Source of the DNA: Diphasiastrum complanatum | Lineage: Eukaryota > Streptophyta > Lycopodiopsida > Lycopodiales > Lycopodiaceae | Assembly: GCA_029204225.1 (NCBI GenBank) | Contig: CM055092.1 | Coordinates: 21,169,669 to 21,233,668, forward strand | Reading direction: 5' to 3' | Length of the DNA: 64,000 bases | Part shown: positions 32,669-44,531 of the stretch, one piece after another | Layout: the number at the start of each line of letters is the position of its first letter | Numbering within the stretch: the first letter of the stretch is position 1 | Notes under the pieces: generated by a model | Told to the model about the DNA's origin: nothing | The model's database searches: none | The model's input: the letters and a program-made list of their open reading frames with translations, nothing else | Program-made: the position numbers and the translations under genes

Positions 32669-33442
32669 TGGCCACCAACATCCTTATTGCAGGATCTTGC
32701 GAACTGTAATGTCAGATGCAAAATGACCCCCACCCATGCCTTCATGTGAAAGCAAAATGATCTGGGTGGCCTCATGAGGAAGAATACACCACCAAAGAAT
32801 TCCATCTGGACCTCTTCAATACAACTGGCCGACAATCAGTTGATAAGGTCTATCCTTTAAGATCAATTTCTGTTGTTCCGCCTTTGGTAAAGATTTGTCT
32901 GGTTGGCCCCGCATTAGATATTCAACAATGTCGGCAGTCCATTCTGGTACTGTGTCCACGTAAAATAAGGCAACATCTGCCAGCTCATCGTCGGGTTGGG
33001 TTGCAATCTCCTTCCCTTTGATTCATGATACATGATCTGCCATGTAATGTTGTTTTCCCTTGCGAACTACTATTTAAAAATAAAACTCCAACAACAAAAG
33101 TAGCCATCTGGTGATTATTCCGGTGTTGCAAGTTTTATTAACAAGATAGAGCAAGGGTTGATGGTCCGTATAAAAAGCAAAATGTGTGGCCATCAAGTAG
33201 TGTCGAAATTTCTTAACCGCATAGTGCTTCCCGCTCTATGGTTGAATAATTCATTTCGATATCACTGAGCTGCCGGCTTGCAAATCGGATTGGAAAGTCC
33301 TTTTTGTGTTCACTTGGCTGGGTTAAGACTGCTCCAACTGCATACTTCGATGCATCCATATGCACGTGGAACTCAATGGACCAATTGGGTGGACGTAAGA
33401 TTGGTGCTGAAACCAATGCATCCTTAAGCTTCTGAAAAGCTT
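32669..33442 (-). pseudogene. Gypsy D RNase H and connector
   Basis: The segment 33213-33416 encodes the RNase H start: NWSIEFHVHMDASKYAVGAVL, IRFASRQLSDIEMNYSTIEREAL. The remainder down to 32669 is in other frames and parallels B (ATHFAFYTDHQPL near 33170, then NKTCNTGIITRW and the connector). Broken by stops and shifts. Confidence 0.75.
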
Positions 33443-33900
33443 TTACTGCTTTCTCGTTCCAATTTGGATCTGTTGTGAGTCAAAATCAAGAATGAAGATC
33501 CTATAATAGTTAGCATGACCCATGAAAATGTAGACCTCACGGATCGTCCCCAGTGATGGTAGATCAACAATGATCCTGATCTTAGATAGATCTGTGGCAA
33601 TCCCATATCTTGACACTATATGGCCGAGAATCAAGCCATGTGTCACCCAGAATTGACATTTTTTTGGATTCAGGGAGATCTGGTACTTACGGCATTTTTG
33701 TAACACCTTCTCCAAGCTGGATAAGTGTTCTAAGTCTGGTCCATGCACGCACAGATCGTCCAAGAAAATTTCCAAATTCTTTTGCAAATAATCTTTCATG
33801 CCGCCTGCATGACTCTCTGGAAAGTGCTTGGGGCATTGCAAAGTCCGAATGGCATCAGTTTATAGGCATAGGTTCCCCATTCCATGGCGAATGCATTGGT
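33443..33900 (-). pseudogene. Gypsy D reverse transcriptase, palm and thumb
   Basis: At about 33830-33900 the frame reads EWGTYAYKLMPFGL, the RT region before the catalytic site. In the next frame (33841-33443) follow IFLDDLCVHG with the catalytic Asp pair, KVLQKCRKYQISLNPKKCQF, LGHIVS and FMGHANYYRIF. The first half of the RT is missing: it is joined directly to a gag start at about 33885. Confidence 0.8.
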
Positions 33901-33980
33901 GCTAGTTCCGGTTCTGCCTCTTGTTGCACAACTGCTAATTTAGAAAGGTGTGGTGCTTGATTTGCTATCCTTCGTGCTAT
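33886..33980 (-). pseudogene. Gypsy D gag start joined to RT
   Basis: Encodes ARRIANQAPHL and VVQQEAEPELAPM, the same gag start as 15480-15566 of B (VQQEAEPEPAPM). It is joined without the rest of gag, protease and early RT to the RT sequence at its left, and to gypsy F RNase H on its right. The similarity to B ends at the same base in both copies (33980 here, 15566 there). Confidence 0.75.
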
Positions 33981-36281
33981 CCACTTCATTAAGCGCTCAG
34001 GAGGTTCTAGTTTATTCATCATCAAGGTGACTGCAGTACTCTTGGTAAAGAAAGTCACTTTCCGATGCAATAGGCAATGCCTTAGTTTGGCGGCAACGTA
34101 AGCTATTCCCAAACAAATTTTCTCAGCCTTACTATAATTAAGTTCAGCTTTGTTCAGTTTTCTCCCTATAAAAATAATAGGGTAATATTTTTTGTCCCAA
34201 ATCTGGGCCAAGAAACAGTTTATGCACGTGTCCGTGGTGCTCGTGAAAACAAAGATCTCCCTGTCGTACATAGGTGGTTTCAATATTGGAGCATTAGCCA
34301 AAGCTACTTTTAATTCCTGAAAAGTCTTCTCACATGTCTCGTCCCAGGTCCACTCCACGTTGGTTTTCAATAAGCCAGTCATCTGGTAAGTACGCGTGGC
34401 ATAGGCCATCACATATCTTTTGTAATAATTGCTCGAGCCTAAGAAGGTCTGAAGTTGGGACACCGTAGTTGGACCCATCATGGCTAGGAGCATAGCTATT
34501 TTTTCTAGATCAGTTGCCATGCCGTACTTGCTAATGACATGTCCTAATGGTACCCCGTAAGAAACTCTGAATAGGCACTTGTTAGCATTCAAGGCTATAC
34601 AGGTTACTGTGCACTTTTGAAAATACTTCTCTAGCATGGTGAGATGTTCTGTGACAGTGGTTGTCCCACAGAGGTCATCTATAAAAATTTTGAGATTTTT
34701 GTCTAAGATATCCTCAAAGTGCTTGTTCATAAACCTCTGATAGGTTCCAGGGGCATTAGTCAACCCAAAGGGCATGACGTGGTAAGCGAAAACCCCAAAC
34801 ATGGGTGTGAAGGTGGTCTTCAATTTATCCTCTTCTGCTTTGGCTATCTGATTATAGCCTGCAAAACAGTCCATGAAAGAGTATTGGTCTCTTCCCACCA
34901 TTTCTTCTAGGACTTGGTCTATGAACGACAATGGGTAGTAGTCCTTCTTAGTCTGTTTGTTCAACCTCCTATAATCCACACATATGCGAATGCATGTAGA
35001 GTTCTTCTTGGTGCGAGGTACTATTGGGGAGCACCACTCGGTGTTCTCTACCGGAAATATCAGACCAGCATTTCGAAGTCTCTCGAGTTCCGTGTATACT
35101 CCTTCCTTTAGGTGGTAGGGTAGCCGGCGTTGTTTTTGTCGTATAGGTTTGGCTCCCTCCTTCAGTGGTATTGTATGAGTCACTAGATCGGGTGGAATCC
35201 CCTTCAAATCTAAGTAGTCCCAAGCAAAAATATGCTGGTACTTTCTACACAGCCGTTCGTATTCTTCTTTTTCACCAATGCCCAGGGAAGCACATATTTT
35301 GATGTTCTTGGGCTCTTCTAGGGTTCCTAGGTTTATCAGACAAATATCGGCATCTCGAACTTTGGGAGGCCGCTCTTCTAGAGTGTTCCACTCTATGTCC
35401 AGTACAGATCTCAAGTCTGGTTTGTCTTCACTCGTAGTGGACTCACCATCGTCCTCACTACTCGTGACCTCCTCCCACTCAGATGAAGGTATGGGTGCTC
35501 TCTCTGACTGAGGCACCTCGGGATAGCCGTCGACTATGGTACGTTCTCTACCTCTTTCAAAAATCAGTACTCCCGTGGGGATGTCAACTGTGTAGTTGCT
35601 AAGCCTGAGCCATGGCCATCCTAGCAGTATAGAATACCCCCGGTTCCCGGCGTACATCCTCATGATGTAAAAGTCCACTTGAATGGTCTTGTTAGCCACA
35701 GTAATGGGTACATTCTTAAGCTCGCCCTCTGGTTTGATCACTGAGTTGTTGGCTAGCTTCAAGGCTGTCAAGGTAGCGGGTTCTAGAGTAAAACCAAGGT
35801 GGTCTGAAAGTTCTAGACTTATGATGTTAACTGCCGACCCTACATCAACTATGGCCCTTGAAATTACTAGGCCATCTATGAGTACGTCTACCTTAGGGTA
35901 GTAGCGATCTAACAAATCTGCATCTACTTTCCCTATTGTAGGTGGCTCCAGTGTTCTGGTCGTGGGTGGTCTCATCAATCGTTTGACTGTGCGTTTAATG
36001 GGTGACAACTGTACTAGTTTCCAGAGCCCTATTTCTAATTTTAGATTCTCTAGGGCTTGACCTAGGTCAATATTCTCTCTCTTCAAGTTTAGGTCTATAT
36101 CCTTCCTAAACCTGCGCGTTTGGGTCATGGTTCTCTTAGTTTCTAGGCCGATTTTCCCTTTTCTCGGTCCTAGAAATTTGGGATGTCTACGCCCTTCCAA
36201 GACGCTAACCTCACCTTGCTCTTTGGGCAGTAGATCCTCGTAGATGGGTGTAGGTTCGAATACTGGCTTCTCAATGACCAC
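33981..36281 (-). pseudogene. Gypsy F protease, reverse transcriptase and RNase H start
   Basis: Open frame of about 765 residues from 36281. A charged linker leads to a retropepsin domain (about residue 130-235): AIVDVGSAVNIIS has DVG in place of the usual DTG or DSG, then YSILLGWPWLRLSNY. The RT (from about residue 330) has HIFAWDYLDLKG, CVDYRRLNKQTKKDYYPL, MPFGLTNAPGTYQRFM and the catalytic IFIDDL, followed by NANKCLF, FLGSSNYYKRYV and connector. RNase H is truncated after LRHCLLHRKV and ERLMKW. The frame runs on without a stop through the D gag start to 33855, so the chimera reads as one frame. No stop occurs inside the F part, though the protease triad change may matter. Confidence 0.85.
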
Positions 36282-36289
36282 TGGGTTAT

Positions 36290-36978
36290 CTACCTTCGGT
36301 GGTGGTTTTGGTGTAGGCTTGGATTTTCTGGGAGGTAGCTCTGTCTGGAGTTACTCCGGGTCACTACTAAAACCTCTTTCATGTTCGTGGTTTCCTCTAG
36401 TGTCTCCACGGCGATGAAGTTCACGGGTGGCCGGTCATCTTCTATGCATGCCTTCCCTTTATCCACCTGGCTAATCCTGGGTCCGCGTTGTATGTATTGA
36501 GGTGGCCTTGATGGCCCCGACGTTCAGTCCTCCTGGGGTCTATGGTTCACTGGCCCAGACATACTATTCCCAGTGTTTAATGCATCTCTATGTACCCAAC
36601 ATCTATCCTCCAAGTGTCCAGGCCTCTTGCAGTACCTGCAAACTTGGTTGGGACAGTTTCAATTTAAATGATTACCTCTACAGTGTCTACACACTAAGGG
36701 ATTCGGTCCTTCTATGGGGTGTCTCTGACCCAACAAGTTTTGGTGTCATTTGAGAAAATTTACATATGCTGCTAAGGTCTGCATATTCTCACTCATCATG
36801 TAAATGTATCCCTTTAGCATGGTTCACATATCGCCTAGTTTTGTGTTAGAGCCTGTGTTCTCATAGCCTCTATCGGGCATCTGTGCTTGGAGCCTTTGTG
36901 CATCTTGTGTTTGCACGTTCCTATCTTGTCGAGGTTCAATAGCCTATATGGGACGGGGTTCCACTATGGGGTGTGCTC
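36290..36978 (-). pseudogene. Gypsy F gag, zinc-knuckle part
   Basis: Left half of gag after the copia G insertion. Two knuckles are readable: 36653-36691 (CRHC..NH....C, spacing C-X2-C-X3-H-X4-C, with one stop inside) and 36599-36640 (CRYCKRPGHLEDRC, canonical C-X2-C-X4-H-X4-C). Several stops in 36700-36978 show decay. A Pro-rich linker then leads to the protease frame. Confidence 0.7.
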
Positions 36979-36983
36979 CTAGA
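36979..36983. repeat. Target site duplication, left of copia G
   Basis: CTAGA, matching CTATA at 42912-42916 at four of five positions. Confidence 0.65.
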
Positions 36984-37597
36984 TGCTGAATTCACACGTG
37001 TGGGATGCCCTACACATGTATTTTTGATCTCCTAAGCACAATAACACCATAAAGATCATACTAGCATTGGTTGTCAATAGGAAAGTTGATCATACAAGCA
37101 ATATTATTGTGTTACAAGCATGATCTGTCAACAAAACATAAGACAAAGCATCATAAATGCCTCTACTCAGCTAGAGAGAGAAAATAGAAAGTACAAAACT
37201 TGTGGAGAGAGAGAGGGCACAAAGAGCTTGTCTCCAAATTTGCATTACACACAAATTTCATCATCTTCTCAATGAGAGTACATCACATATATATAGATCC
37301 ATGGACTCTTCTCCTACTTGAAGTTGAATTGGAGTTGTGGATCCACCTCTCAAGCTATCTAGACTTATCCAAGCCACCTCACTATGTCTACTTGTGCCAC
37401 ATAGTCTTTTCATGCATTAACTGTGGCATGCAAAGTACAAATGGCAATCTCTATGGTAGCTCGAGTTTCTACTTCTACCTACCTTGAATATTTTATTCTA
37501 AGATGGGTCTTTACTAAGCCAAAAGAGCTTAATTCATATTTGGCATCTTTAGGACCCCTACTCACAACATTAGATAGATTTTTCCAATACTTTGGCA
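36984..37597 (-). repeat. 3' LTR of copia G (left)
   Basis: On the plus strand starts TGCTGAATTC and ends TTTGGCA. Has CACACGTGTG at 36993-37002. The tract TTTTTAAGAG precedes it on the minus strand as a weak polypurine tract. Confidence 0.9.
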
Positions 37598-37612
37598 CTC
37601 TTAAAAATGTAT

Positions 37613-39410
37613 CTAATGTGGATCAAGCATTGATCTTGAGATAAGACCAAGATTAGACCTATGCTTTGAGAAGGCACTTTTGCAAAGTGGCTTTGTGAGA
37701 AGATCAGCAATACATGAAGATGTGTCGATGAGCTTTTCCCTTACGAAATGATGTGCCACTTCTATATGCTTGCTTCTTGCATGAAAAATAGGATTTTTTG
37801 CAAGAGCATGTGCCGATATGTTGTCACATTTGATCAAGGGAAGATCATCCTCTTTGATGCAATTTAGCTCCATGATTAACCTCTTGATCCAAAGCACCTC
37901 TTTAGTTGTTGTAGTGAGTGCTTTGTACTCGGCCTCACAAGATGATAGAGATATGGTATCCTGCTTCTTTGAAAGCCAAGACACAAGATTGCCTCCAAGA
38001 AAGATAGTACATGCATTAATGGACTTTCGATCCATTTTATCACTTGCAAAATCGGAATCTGAATAGCCAACAATGGTTAGATATTCATTCTTGTACAATA
38101 AACCATAATCTTGAGTAGAAGATACATATATTAAAACTCTCTTGGCCATCTTCCAATGTTGGATCTTAGGATCTTGCATAAATTGACTCAATTTGTGCAC
38201 CCAATAGCTCAAATCGGGTCTAGTGATAGTAAGCCAAATTAAAGAGCCTATAAGACTCCTATAAAGTGTGATGTCCTCGAAGGATCTTTCATCACCTTTA
38301 ATAGGATCTTTTACATGTTGCTCCATGGGAGTATCTATGCCTTTACAACTTTGTATATTGAATTTTCTCAACATAGAAAAGACATATCTAGATTGACAAA
38401 TAAAAGCATACTCTTCATGAAAATCAATCTCAAGGCCCAAAATGTAATGGATCTCTCCTAGATCTTGCATTTTAAATTCTTTTCCTAATGCATCTTTGGT
38501 TTCTTGAACTAGCATCAAACAACTTCCACTAAGAATAATGTCATCTGCATAGATTAGGAGAATGACAATATTACTACCATCAGATTTTAAGTACATAGAA
38601 GGATCATAGTCACTAAGCACAAATCCTAATGAAAGTAGAAAGTTGTTGAGTCTTGAATACCATGATCTAGGTGCTTGCTTGAAGCCATAAAGACTTCTAA
38701 ATAACAAACACACCTTAGATTTATCTTTGATAAATCCTTGAGGCTGTTCCATGTATATCTCCTCCTCAAGATAGCCATTCAAAAAAGCATTGGAGACATC
38801 AAGTTGAAACAGTTTCCACTTAAAAAATAAGGCAAGAGAGATTATGATTCTTATTGTCACCATCTTTGCTACAGGAGCAAAGGTTTCTTCATAGTCAAGG
38901 CCATATATTTGTGCAAAGCCTTTAGCACACAATCTTGCCTTGTACTTGTTGATGGAGCCATCATGATTGTACTTGATCTTGAACACCCACTTGCATCCAA
39001 TGATATGCATGTAAGGTGGTGGATCCACTAGCTCCCATGTGTGGTTGGTGATCAAGGCATCATATTCAATCTTCATGGCCTCATACCACTCCTTGATATT
39101 GAGGGCTTCTTGAACATCTTTGGGCTCCTCATGAGAAACAAAATAAGCATAAGTGGAATCAAGTTCCACTTGTTTTCCTTTGTCATCATAAGTGAGCCTC
39201 TTGGGCTCGGATCTCTCCCTCATGGATCTTCTAGGAGTGAAAATCCGAGGACTTTCATCTTCAAATCTTGACTCCTCCATATGTTGATTGTCTTCAATAA
39301 CAATAGGTGATAGATTTTTAGGTTTCTTGATCTCGGCCCCTCCAAGATTGGACTTTTCTTCTTCATGAGAAACTACATCTCTACTATCAATTAATTTAGA
39401 GGTAGAGAGC
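37613..39410 (-). pseudogene. Copia G reverse transcriptase and RNase H
   Basis: One open frame of about 599 residues. RT: EWYEAMKIEYDALITNHTWELV, YKARLCAKGFAQIYGLDYEETFAPV, the YADD catalytic motif in IYADDIILSG. RNase H: YSDSDFASDKMDRKS, SCEAEYKAL, CDNISAHALAKNP, HARSKHIEVAHHFVRE. The natural C-terminus is reached at 37613. It is cut off from the upstream integrase frame by a one-base loss near 39412-39440. Confidence 0.9.
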
Positions 39411-41010
39411 ATGTAGATTCAATAGGCTTCTTGTTGGATGAATATCCAACCATTACTCCTTTGCTTGCACAAGGATCATCCTTCTTTCTCGTTTCCAAAT
39501 GAATATGGACAAAGCATATGCATCCAAATACTCTAAGGTGTTCAACCTTAGGTTTCTTCAAATAGAGTGCTTCATATGGTGACTTTCCTCCAAGTGCAAC
39601 ATGAGGGAGTCTATTGCAAAGATAGTTTGAACAATTGATAGCCTCACCCCAAAAGTCTTTTGGCAAAGATGCCTCAATTCTAATGGTTTTGGCACATTCA
39701 CATAGTGTTCTATTCTTTCTTTCAGCCACCCCATTTTGAGATGGTGTATATGCACAAGAAAACTCCCTTTTAATGCCTTCAAGCTCACAATAATCATGAA
39801 ATTTATTGGGAGCGTACTCACCACCTCCATCACTTCTAAGAATCTTGATTTTGTAAGAAAATTGCTTTTCAACTAGAGCTTTGAACTTTAAGAAATAGTC
39901 AAACACCATAGATTTTGAAGCTAGAAGATATACCCAAGTAAATCTAGTGAAATCATCAATGAAAGTTACAAAGCAAGTAGCACCACCCTTGCTCTTTGAA
40001 GATGAGAAGTGCACATCCGAGTGTATGAGCTCCAATGGATGTGTAGTCTTGATAGATGACTTTAAAAAAGGCTTCTTATGAGACTTAGATATGGCACAAG
40101 CCTCACATGGCTTGAAATTCTTGGAGATAAGATTAGGCAAGCCAATAGCTTTGGCTTTTTTGACCATGGACACCATAGAACTATAGTTAGGATGACCCAA
40201 CCTTCTATGCCATAGTTCCTCCCAAGACATATGAGTAGCAAAAGCACTATCACAAGAGTTAGCATACTCTTTGGGATCAAGCTTGTAGATTCCACCATAT
40301 CTAGACCCAAATGCAAGGATTTCATCATGCTTCTTGATTGTACATGTATCAACATTGAAATTCACATCTAGTCCACTACCAAACAATTGCCCAACACTAA
40401 TAAGATTTTTTGTTAGCCTGGGAACAAAAAGTACATTAAACAGAGAAAGAACTTTTGATGAAGAAAGCTTTAAGGGAATGGTCCCTATGACTTCAATAGC
40501 ACACTCATGATCATTTCCTGTGTAGATGGACTTCTTGGCTTCTTCATAAGATGACATGGATGAGAAAGAATACTTGGAGCTACACATATGTGAGGAAGCT
40601 CCACTGTCAATATACCACGAACCATCCTTCTTGAAAGGTGATGAAGAAAAACTCAAGACCATAAGAGATCCCTCTTCATCACTTGCATGAGCATCTTCCT
40701 CCTCTTCATTAGAAATGTTGGCTTGCTTGAATTGAATCTTCTTCTTGAAGCAATTGGTAGCATAATGCCCCTTCTTGCCACAAAAGAAACACTTGATGTT
40801 TTTCTTCTTCTTCTTGGATGTGGAAGCTTGAGAGGACTCATCCTCTTCTCCTTTCTCCTTGGAAATAAGATTGTTATTGCTTGAAGAGGATTGGTATTGA
40901 TTCTTACTTCTTGTCTTGTGCTTGTCTTTGGTAAAGAGAGCTTTACCATCAATGTTGAGAGACAGTCTCTCCATTTTCAAGAGTTTATACTGTTGTCTGA
41001 TTCTTCAGAA
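39391..41010 (-). pseudogene. Copia G gag end, protease and integrase
   Basis: Open from about 41010 to 39391. Zinc knuckle CFFCGKKGHYATNC, protease YIDSGASSHM, integrase zinc finger (WHRRLGHPNYSS, CEACAISKSH), core LIHSDVHF, LRSDGGGEY, PSQNGVAERKN (D, D, E all present), and the C-terminal part FGCICFVHIHLETR. It ends in a short frameshifted tail. Confidence 0.9.
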
Positions 41011-41561
41011 ATGAGCACACTTTGGAGTGCTTCCAAACTTGGTAGCTCCTCCTTAATGGCATAACTCTAAACAAGGTTGTCATATTCCTCCTTTAACCCA
41101 TTAAGTATGACTTGAACAAGTTCATTTTGGTTGACGGAGTCTCCTATGCATGACAATTTTCTATGGAGGTCTTTAACTCTCACTACATAAGCTGAAGCAC
41201 ATTGATCACTTCTCTGTACACTTTGAAAAATTTGGTTTCTTAGTGTTAGAAGTCTAGAAGTATTCTTTGCCTCATAGATGGACTTGAGAGTATCCCAAGC
41301 ATCTTTGGCATTAGTACAAGCACCAATTTCTCTTAAGATGTCATTTGAGACATTCATCTTAATATGATACAAAGCCATCCTGGCTCTCTTTTTGTACTTT
41401 GAAATTTCTTGAGGAATTTGTGGTTCTTCTTCAATGCCAAGTACAATATCCATCACATCTTGTAGTATTAAGACATATTCCATTCTAACCTTCCAAATTG
41501 AGTAATTGGAGGTTGACAATCTTTCACTTGCTTCTAATAGAAAGACACACATTGAAGTCAT
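41011..41561 (-). pseudogene. Copia G gag, N-terminal part
   Basis: ATG at 41559-41561, then ASERLSTSNYSIWKVRMEYV and RLLTLRNQIFQSVQRSDQ, a copia gag close to that of family X. A TAG at 41067-41069 stands where E has Gln, and one base is missing near 41011 before the knuckle frame. These two lesions plus the shift near 39412 break the polyprotein three times. Confidence 0.9.
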
Positions 41562-42283
41562 AAAGAATGATGGAAATTAAAAAAAGATGGATGAAAGAAT
41601 TGCTTATCTTCTCACTATAGGAACCAATCAAGGGTACAAAACCAAATTCTATGTAAGACTAAGCAAAAATTGTGAGATAGATCTCACTAGCTTGACAATC
41701 TCTCTAAAACAAGATTTGAATCATAAAAAAAGATGAAGTATGGCAAAAGTTATGGTTATCTGAATTTCACACGTGTGAAATATTCCAAAAATGTCAAATT
41801 GACTCAAATACAATCTATTTGTATGAAACAATTTGCCTAGAACCTATAAGTTTTGTCTAAATCACATATAGATGAGATTGTGTAGCTTCTGGATGATTTT
41901 TGTGATCATTCAAGCAATAAATGACATGTACACACGATTTGCCACAGGTCTAGGCACCTAACCTACGACTCTTCAAAAGCTTATAACTTCTTATTGGCTT
42001 ATCCAACTGTCATCATTCAAATTGCATCAGATTCTACACATTTCTACCTTTCTAGTGGCTAATTTGCTTGAAATTTGGATCTGAGGTGAGAGAGAACCAC
42101 CAATCTGAAAATGGGCAGATCCTGAAATTCCGTATAGTACCTGATCTGGCCCATTCAATGTGGTTTGTAGCTCAGAATCACAAGAAAACTACAAACTAGC
42201 TAGAAGGTAGAATCTGGACAATTCCTAGCTTGAAATATGATCAGATCTGAATTTTTTGATTAGATTTGCTTGTAAAACTTAGG
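41562..42283 (-). other. Leader of copia G
   Basis: Non-coding, between primer site and gag ATG. It holds another CACACGTGTG at 41768-41777. Confidence 0.7.
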
Positions 42284-42295
42284 TAGGCTCTGATA
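42284..42295 (-). other. Primer binding site of copia G
   Basis: Minus strand TGGTATCAGAGC, directly next to the LTR, complementary to initiator tRNA-Met. Confidence 0.95.
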
Positions 42296-42911
42296 CCATG
42301 CTGAATTCACACGTGTGGGATGCCCTACACATGTCTTTTTGATCTCCTAAGCACAATAACACCATAAAGATCAGACTAGCATTGGTTGTCAATATGAAAG
42401 CTGATCATACCAGCAATATTATTGTGTTACAAGCAAGATCTGTCAACAAAACATAAGACAAAGCATCATAAATGCCTCTACTCGGCTAGAGAGAGAAAAT
42501 AGAAAGTACAAAACTCATGGAGAGAGAGAGGGCACAAAGAGCTTGTCTCCAAATTTGAATTACACACAAATTTCATCATCTTCTCAATGAGAGTACATCA
42601 CATATATATAGATCCATGAACTCTTCTCCTACTTGAAGTTGAATTGGAGTTGTGGATCCACCTCTCAAGCTATCTAGACTTATCCAAGCCATCTCACTAT
42701 GTCTAATTGCACCACATAGCCTTTTCATGCATTAAATGTGGCATGTAAAGTACAAATGGCAATTCCTATGGTAGCTCGAGTTTCTACTTCTACCTACCTT
42801 GAATATTTTATTCTAAGATGGGTCTTTACTAAGCCAAAAGAGCTCAATTCATCTTTGGCATTTTTAGGACCCATACTCATAACATTAGATAGATTTTTCA
42901 ATATTTTGACA
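42296..42911 (-). repeat. 5' LTR of copia G (right)
   Basis: Plus strand TGCTGAATTC to TTTTGACA. CACACGTGTG at 42308-42317 and a TATA stretch (CACATATATATAG, about 42600-42612). Confidence 0.95.
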
Positions 42912-42916
42912 CTATA

Positions 42917-43674
42917 GCTGCGATTGGGCCTCCTCTCCACGTTTCTGGGCTTAGGTTCAAGCTGTTCACTGGTTGAGATAGGTGGGATGCATGGGCAACC
43001 GCAATATGTGCGTCTTCTACCACGATTGCCTTCTCTACTGCCTCAGCCAATGTCTGGGGATTACTCTAACGTACAATCATTTGTATGTCATTCTTGAGCC
43101 CTCGCAGAAAGAAGGTCAGTAGTAAGAGGGGTGGTAGTAACACAGTGGGTTCCACTTGGCGTGACAACTCTGTCAAACGATGCCAATATTGTCGGATGGT
43201 TTCAGTACTTCCTTGTTGTAGGGACGTCAGTGTGAACAGTAGGCCATCAGCCGTTCGGTGGGGAGCATACTCAATTAGAAACAATCTATGGAACTCCTCA
43301 ATGGTGTGAATTGAGCCTCTTTGCAAACTATGATGCCAGTGCCTAGCCGTTCCAGATAAAGTGGTGGTGAAAGACATCATTTCATGATGTGGGTTTGTGA
43401 TGGCACTGGTAAAGCAGGTGGTCCAAAAAGCATCAATATGCTCTTCGGCACTTTCATACGGTGCTCCATGAAACTCAGGAGTGGATCCACTAAGCTTGGG
43501 TAGTCCTCCTGTCTCCGGGGGTACTACGATTGGTTCAGTCAAATGTCGTGCCATTCTGTTGGCAACAGGTTCTGTAGCAGCAGGTGTTACGTTCACTAAC
43601 GGTGGTTCTATAGCGTCGGTTGGCTCAAGTTCTGCTAGTTCTTCTATAGGTTCCAACGTATCATCCAAGTCCAT
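42917..43674 (-). pseudogene. Gypsy F gag, N-terminal part
   Basis: From the ATG at 43674: an acidic start (MDLDDTLEPIEELAELEP), then GLPKLSGSTPEFHGAPYESAEE, MMSFTTTLSGTARHWHHSLQRG, FHRLFLIEYAPHRTAD and FFLRGLKNDIQMIVR, a capsid-like gag core with the SGTARHWH and LKNDIQ positions typical of gypsy gag. One TAG at about 43064 follows; the same frame stays open to the copia G insertion at 42912. Confidence 0.8.
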
Positions 43675-43815
43675 TATAGGTGGGTGAGACTCATCATTTT
43701 AAGACTGGTGGGACAAGAAACCCACGATTGCTTCTTCTAAGCCCTAAACGCTCTCTCTAGGGATTTGAAGTCTCTCCGTGTGGTGCTCCCTTAAACCTAG
43801 GTTTCCTTGGTATAC

Positions 43816-44073
43816 CTATGATATCTTGTCTAGAGTGACACTAATGATTGCTGCATAATAGATTTCTACTAATACTGCATACGACCTAACTAACTCTACT
43901 TGGTCATTTTTTTGCTCAATCCTAATCCAACCATACCCATGTACAGTTTTTCTTGGTTCTTTGTACCAGGTGCCATCTCTACGGGATGCTAGGGTTGGTG
44001 GGTCATAGGGTAATGACTTTCGACTTAGGGCTCTGGTTTTTACTTTCATCCTAGGCTTCATACAGAACCCCAT
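43816..44073 (-). CDS. Small leader frame of gypsy F, doubtful
   Basis: An 85-residue open frame between primer site and gag (MGFCMKPRMKVKTRALSRK, then WYKEPRKTVHGYGWIRIEQ). I recognise no domain. Basic N-terminus. It may be chance; a leader ORF is known in some Tat-like elements, but I cannot support that here. Confidence 0.25.
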   Translation of the reverse strand: MGFCMKPRMKVKTRALSRKSLPYDPPTLASRRDGTWYKEPRKTVHGYGWIRIEQKNDQVELVRSYAVLVEIYYAAIISVTLDKIS

Positions 44074-44510
44074 TCTCTGACCTGTCCCGTCACTCTATGA
44101 AAGATTTCTAGTAGTACTTGGAATCACAGCCTAAACTCCCTGCTGGTGAAAATTGTATGCAGTCTCCAGTCCAAACTGTATTCCAAACTGTTGGAAGTAG
44201 AATGGCCTTGGCGAAGTCGGATCACAATCAGCTAGGGTTGGATTGTGAACTCATAACGTATGTTCTAGGTGTGGGATCAGCACACATCACTGTGTGATGC
44301 TAACCACTTTGTCATGTGATCAACGTGGTACTAGCCGCTTGTATGGTTATGCTAGCTTGCGACTGACGGTTTAGATAGTGGAATTGTTAACAACACATGC
44401 AATCTAGGACCTACGAAATGTGTAGACTTCTGGTAGTATGACAACTAGTTCTTTGTAGAACAACAATATGGATAACTACTCTTTCAAGCAACATCTCCTG
44501 AAATTTTTTT

Positions 44511-44530
44511 GACTCCCGGCAGACGCACCA
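44511..44530 (-). other. Primer binding site of gypsy F
   Basis: Minus strand TGGTGCGTCTGCCGGGAGTC, one base from the LTR end. It has the form of a tRNA 3'-end complement starting TGG. I cannot name the tRNA with confidence; it is not Met or Asp. Confidence 0.65.
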
Positions 44531-44531
44531 A

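Larger units (their letters stand above)
27091..33980 (-). mobile_element. Gypsy D, Tat/Athila-like element with accessory frame
   Basis: From right to left on the minus strand: gag start, deletion, RT, RNase H, integrase, TATA-bearing spacer (holding copia H), accessory coiled-coil frame, LTR stub. It is the partner of B, with which it shares integrase, RNase H end and spacer. At its right end it is fused to gypsy F at 33980. Confidence 0.75.
36984..42911 (-). mobile_element. Copia G, complete Ty1/copia element with both LTRs
   Basis: Minus-strand element of 5928 bases inserted in gypsy F gag. It has two LTRs (614 and 616 bp), primer site, gag-pol frames and near-matching five-base flanks (CTAGA and CTATA). 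By eye the LTRs differ at about 25 positions, clearly older than element E. Confidence 0.95.

Noticed and set aside
33855-36281. Endogenous pararetrovirus
   Set aside because: RT and protease could suggest it, but the element has a tRNA primer site, a gypsy-type gag and an LTR, and no movement protein.
41011-41066. Programmed frameshift between copia G gag and pol
   Set aside because: E and A read gag-pol in one frame, and G has a TAG plus a lost base here; ordinary decay.
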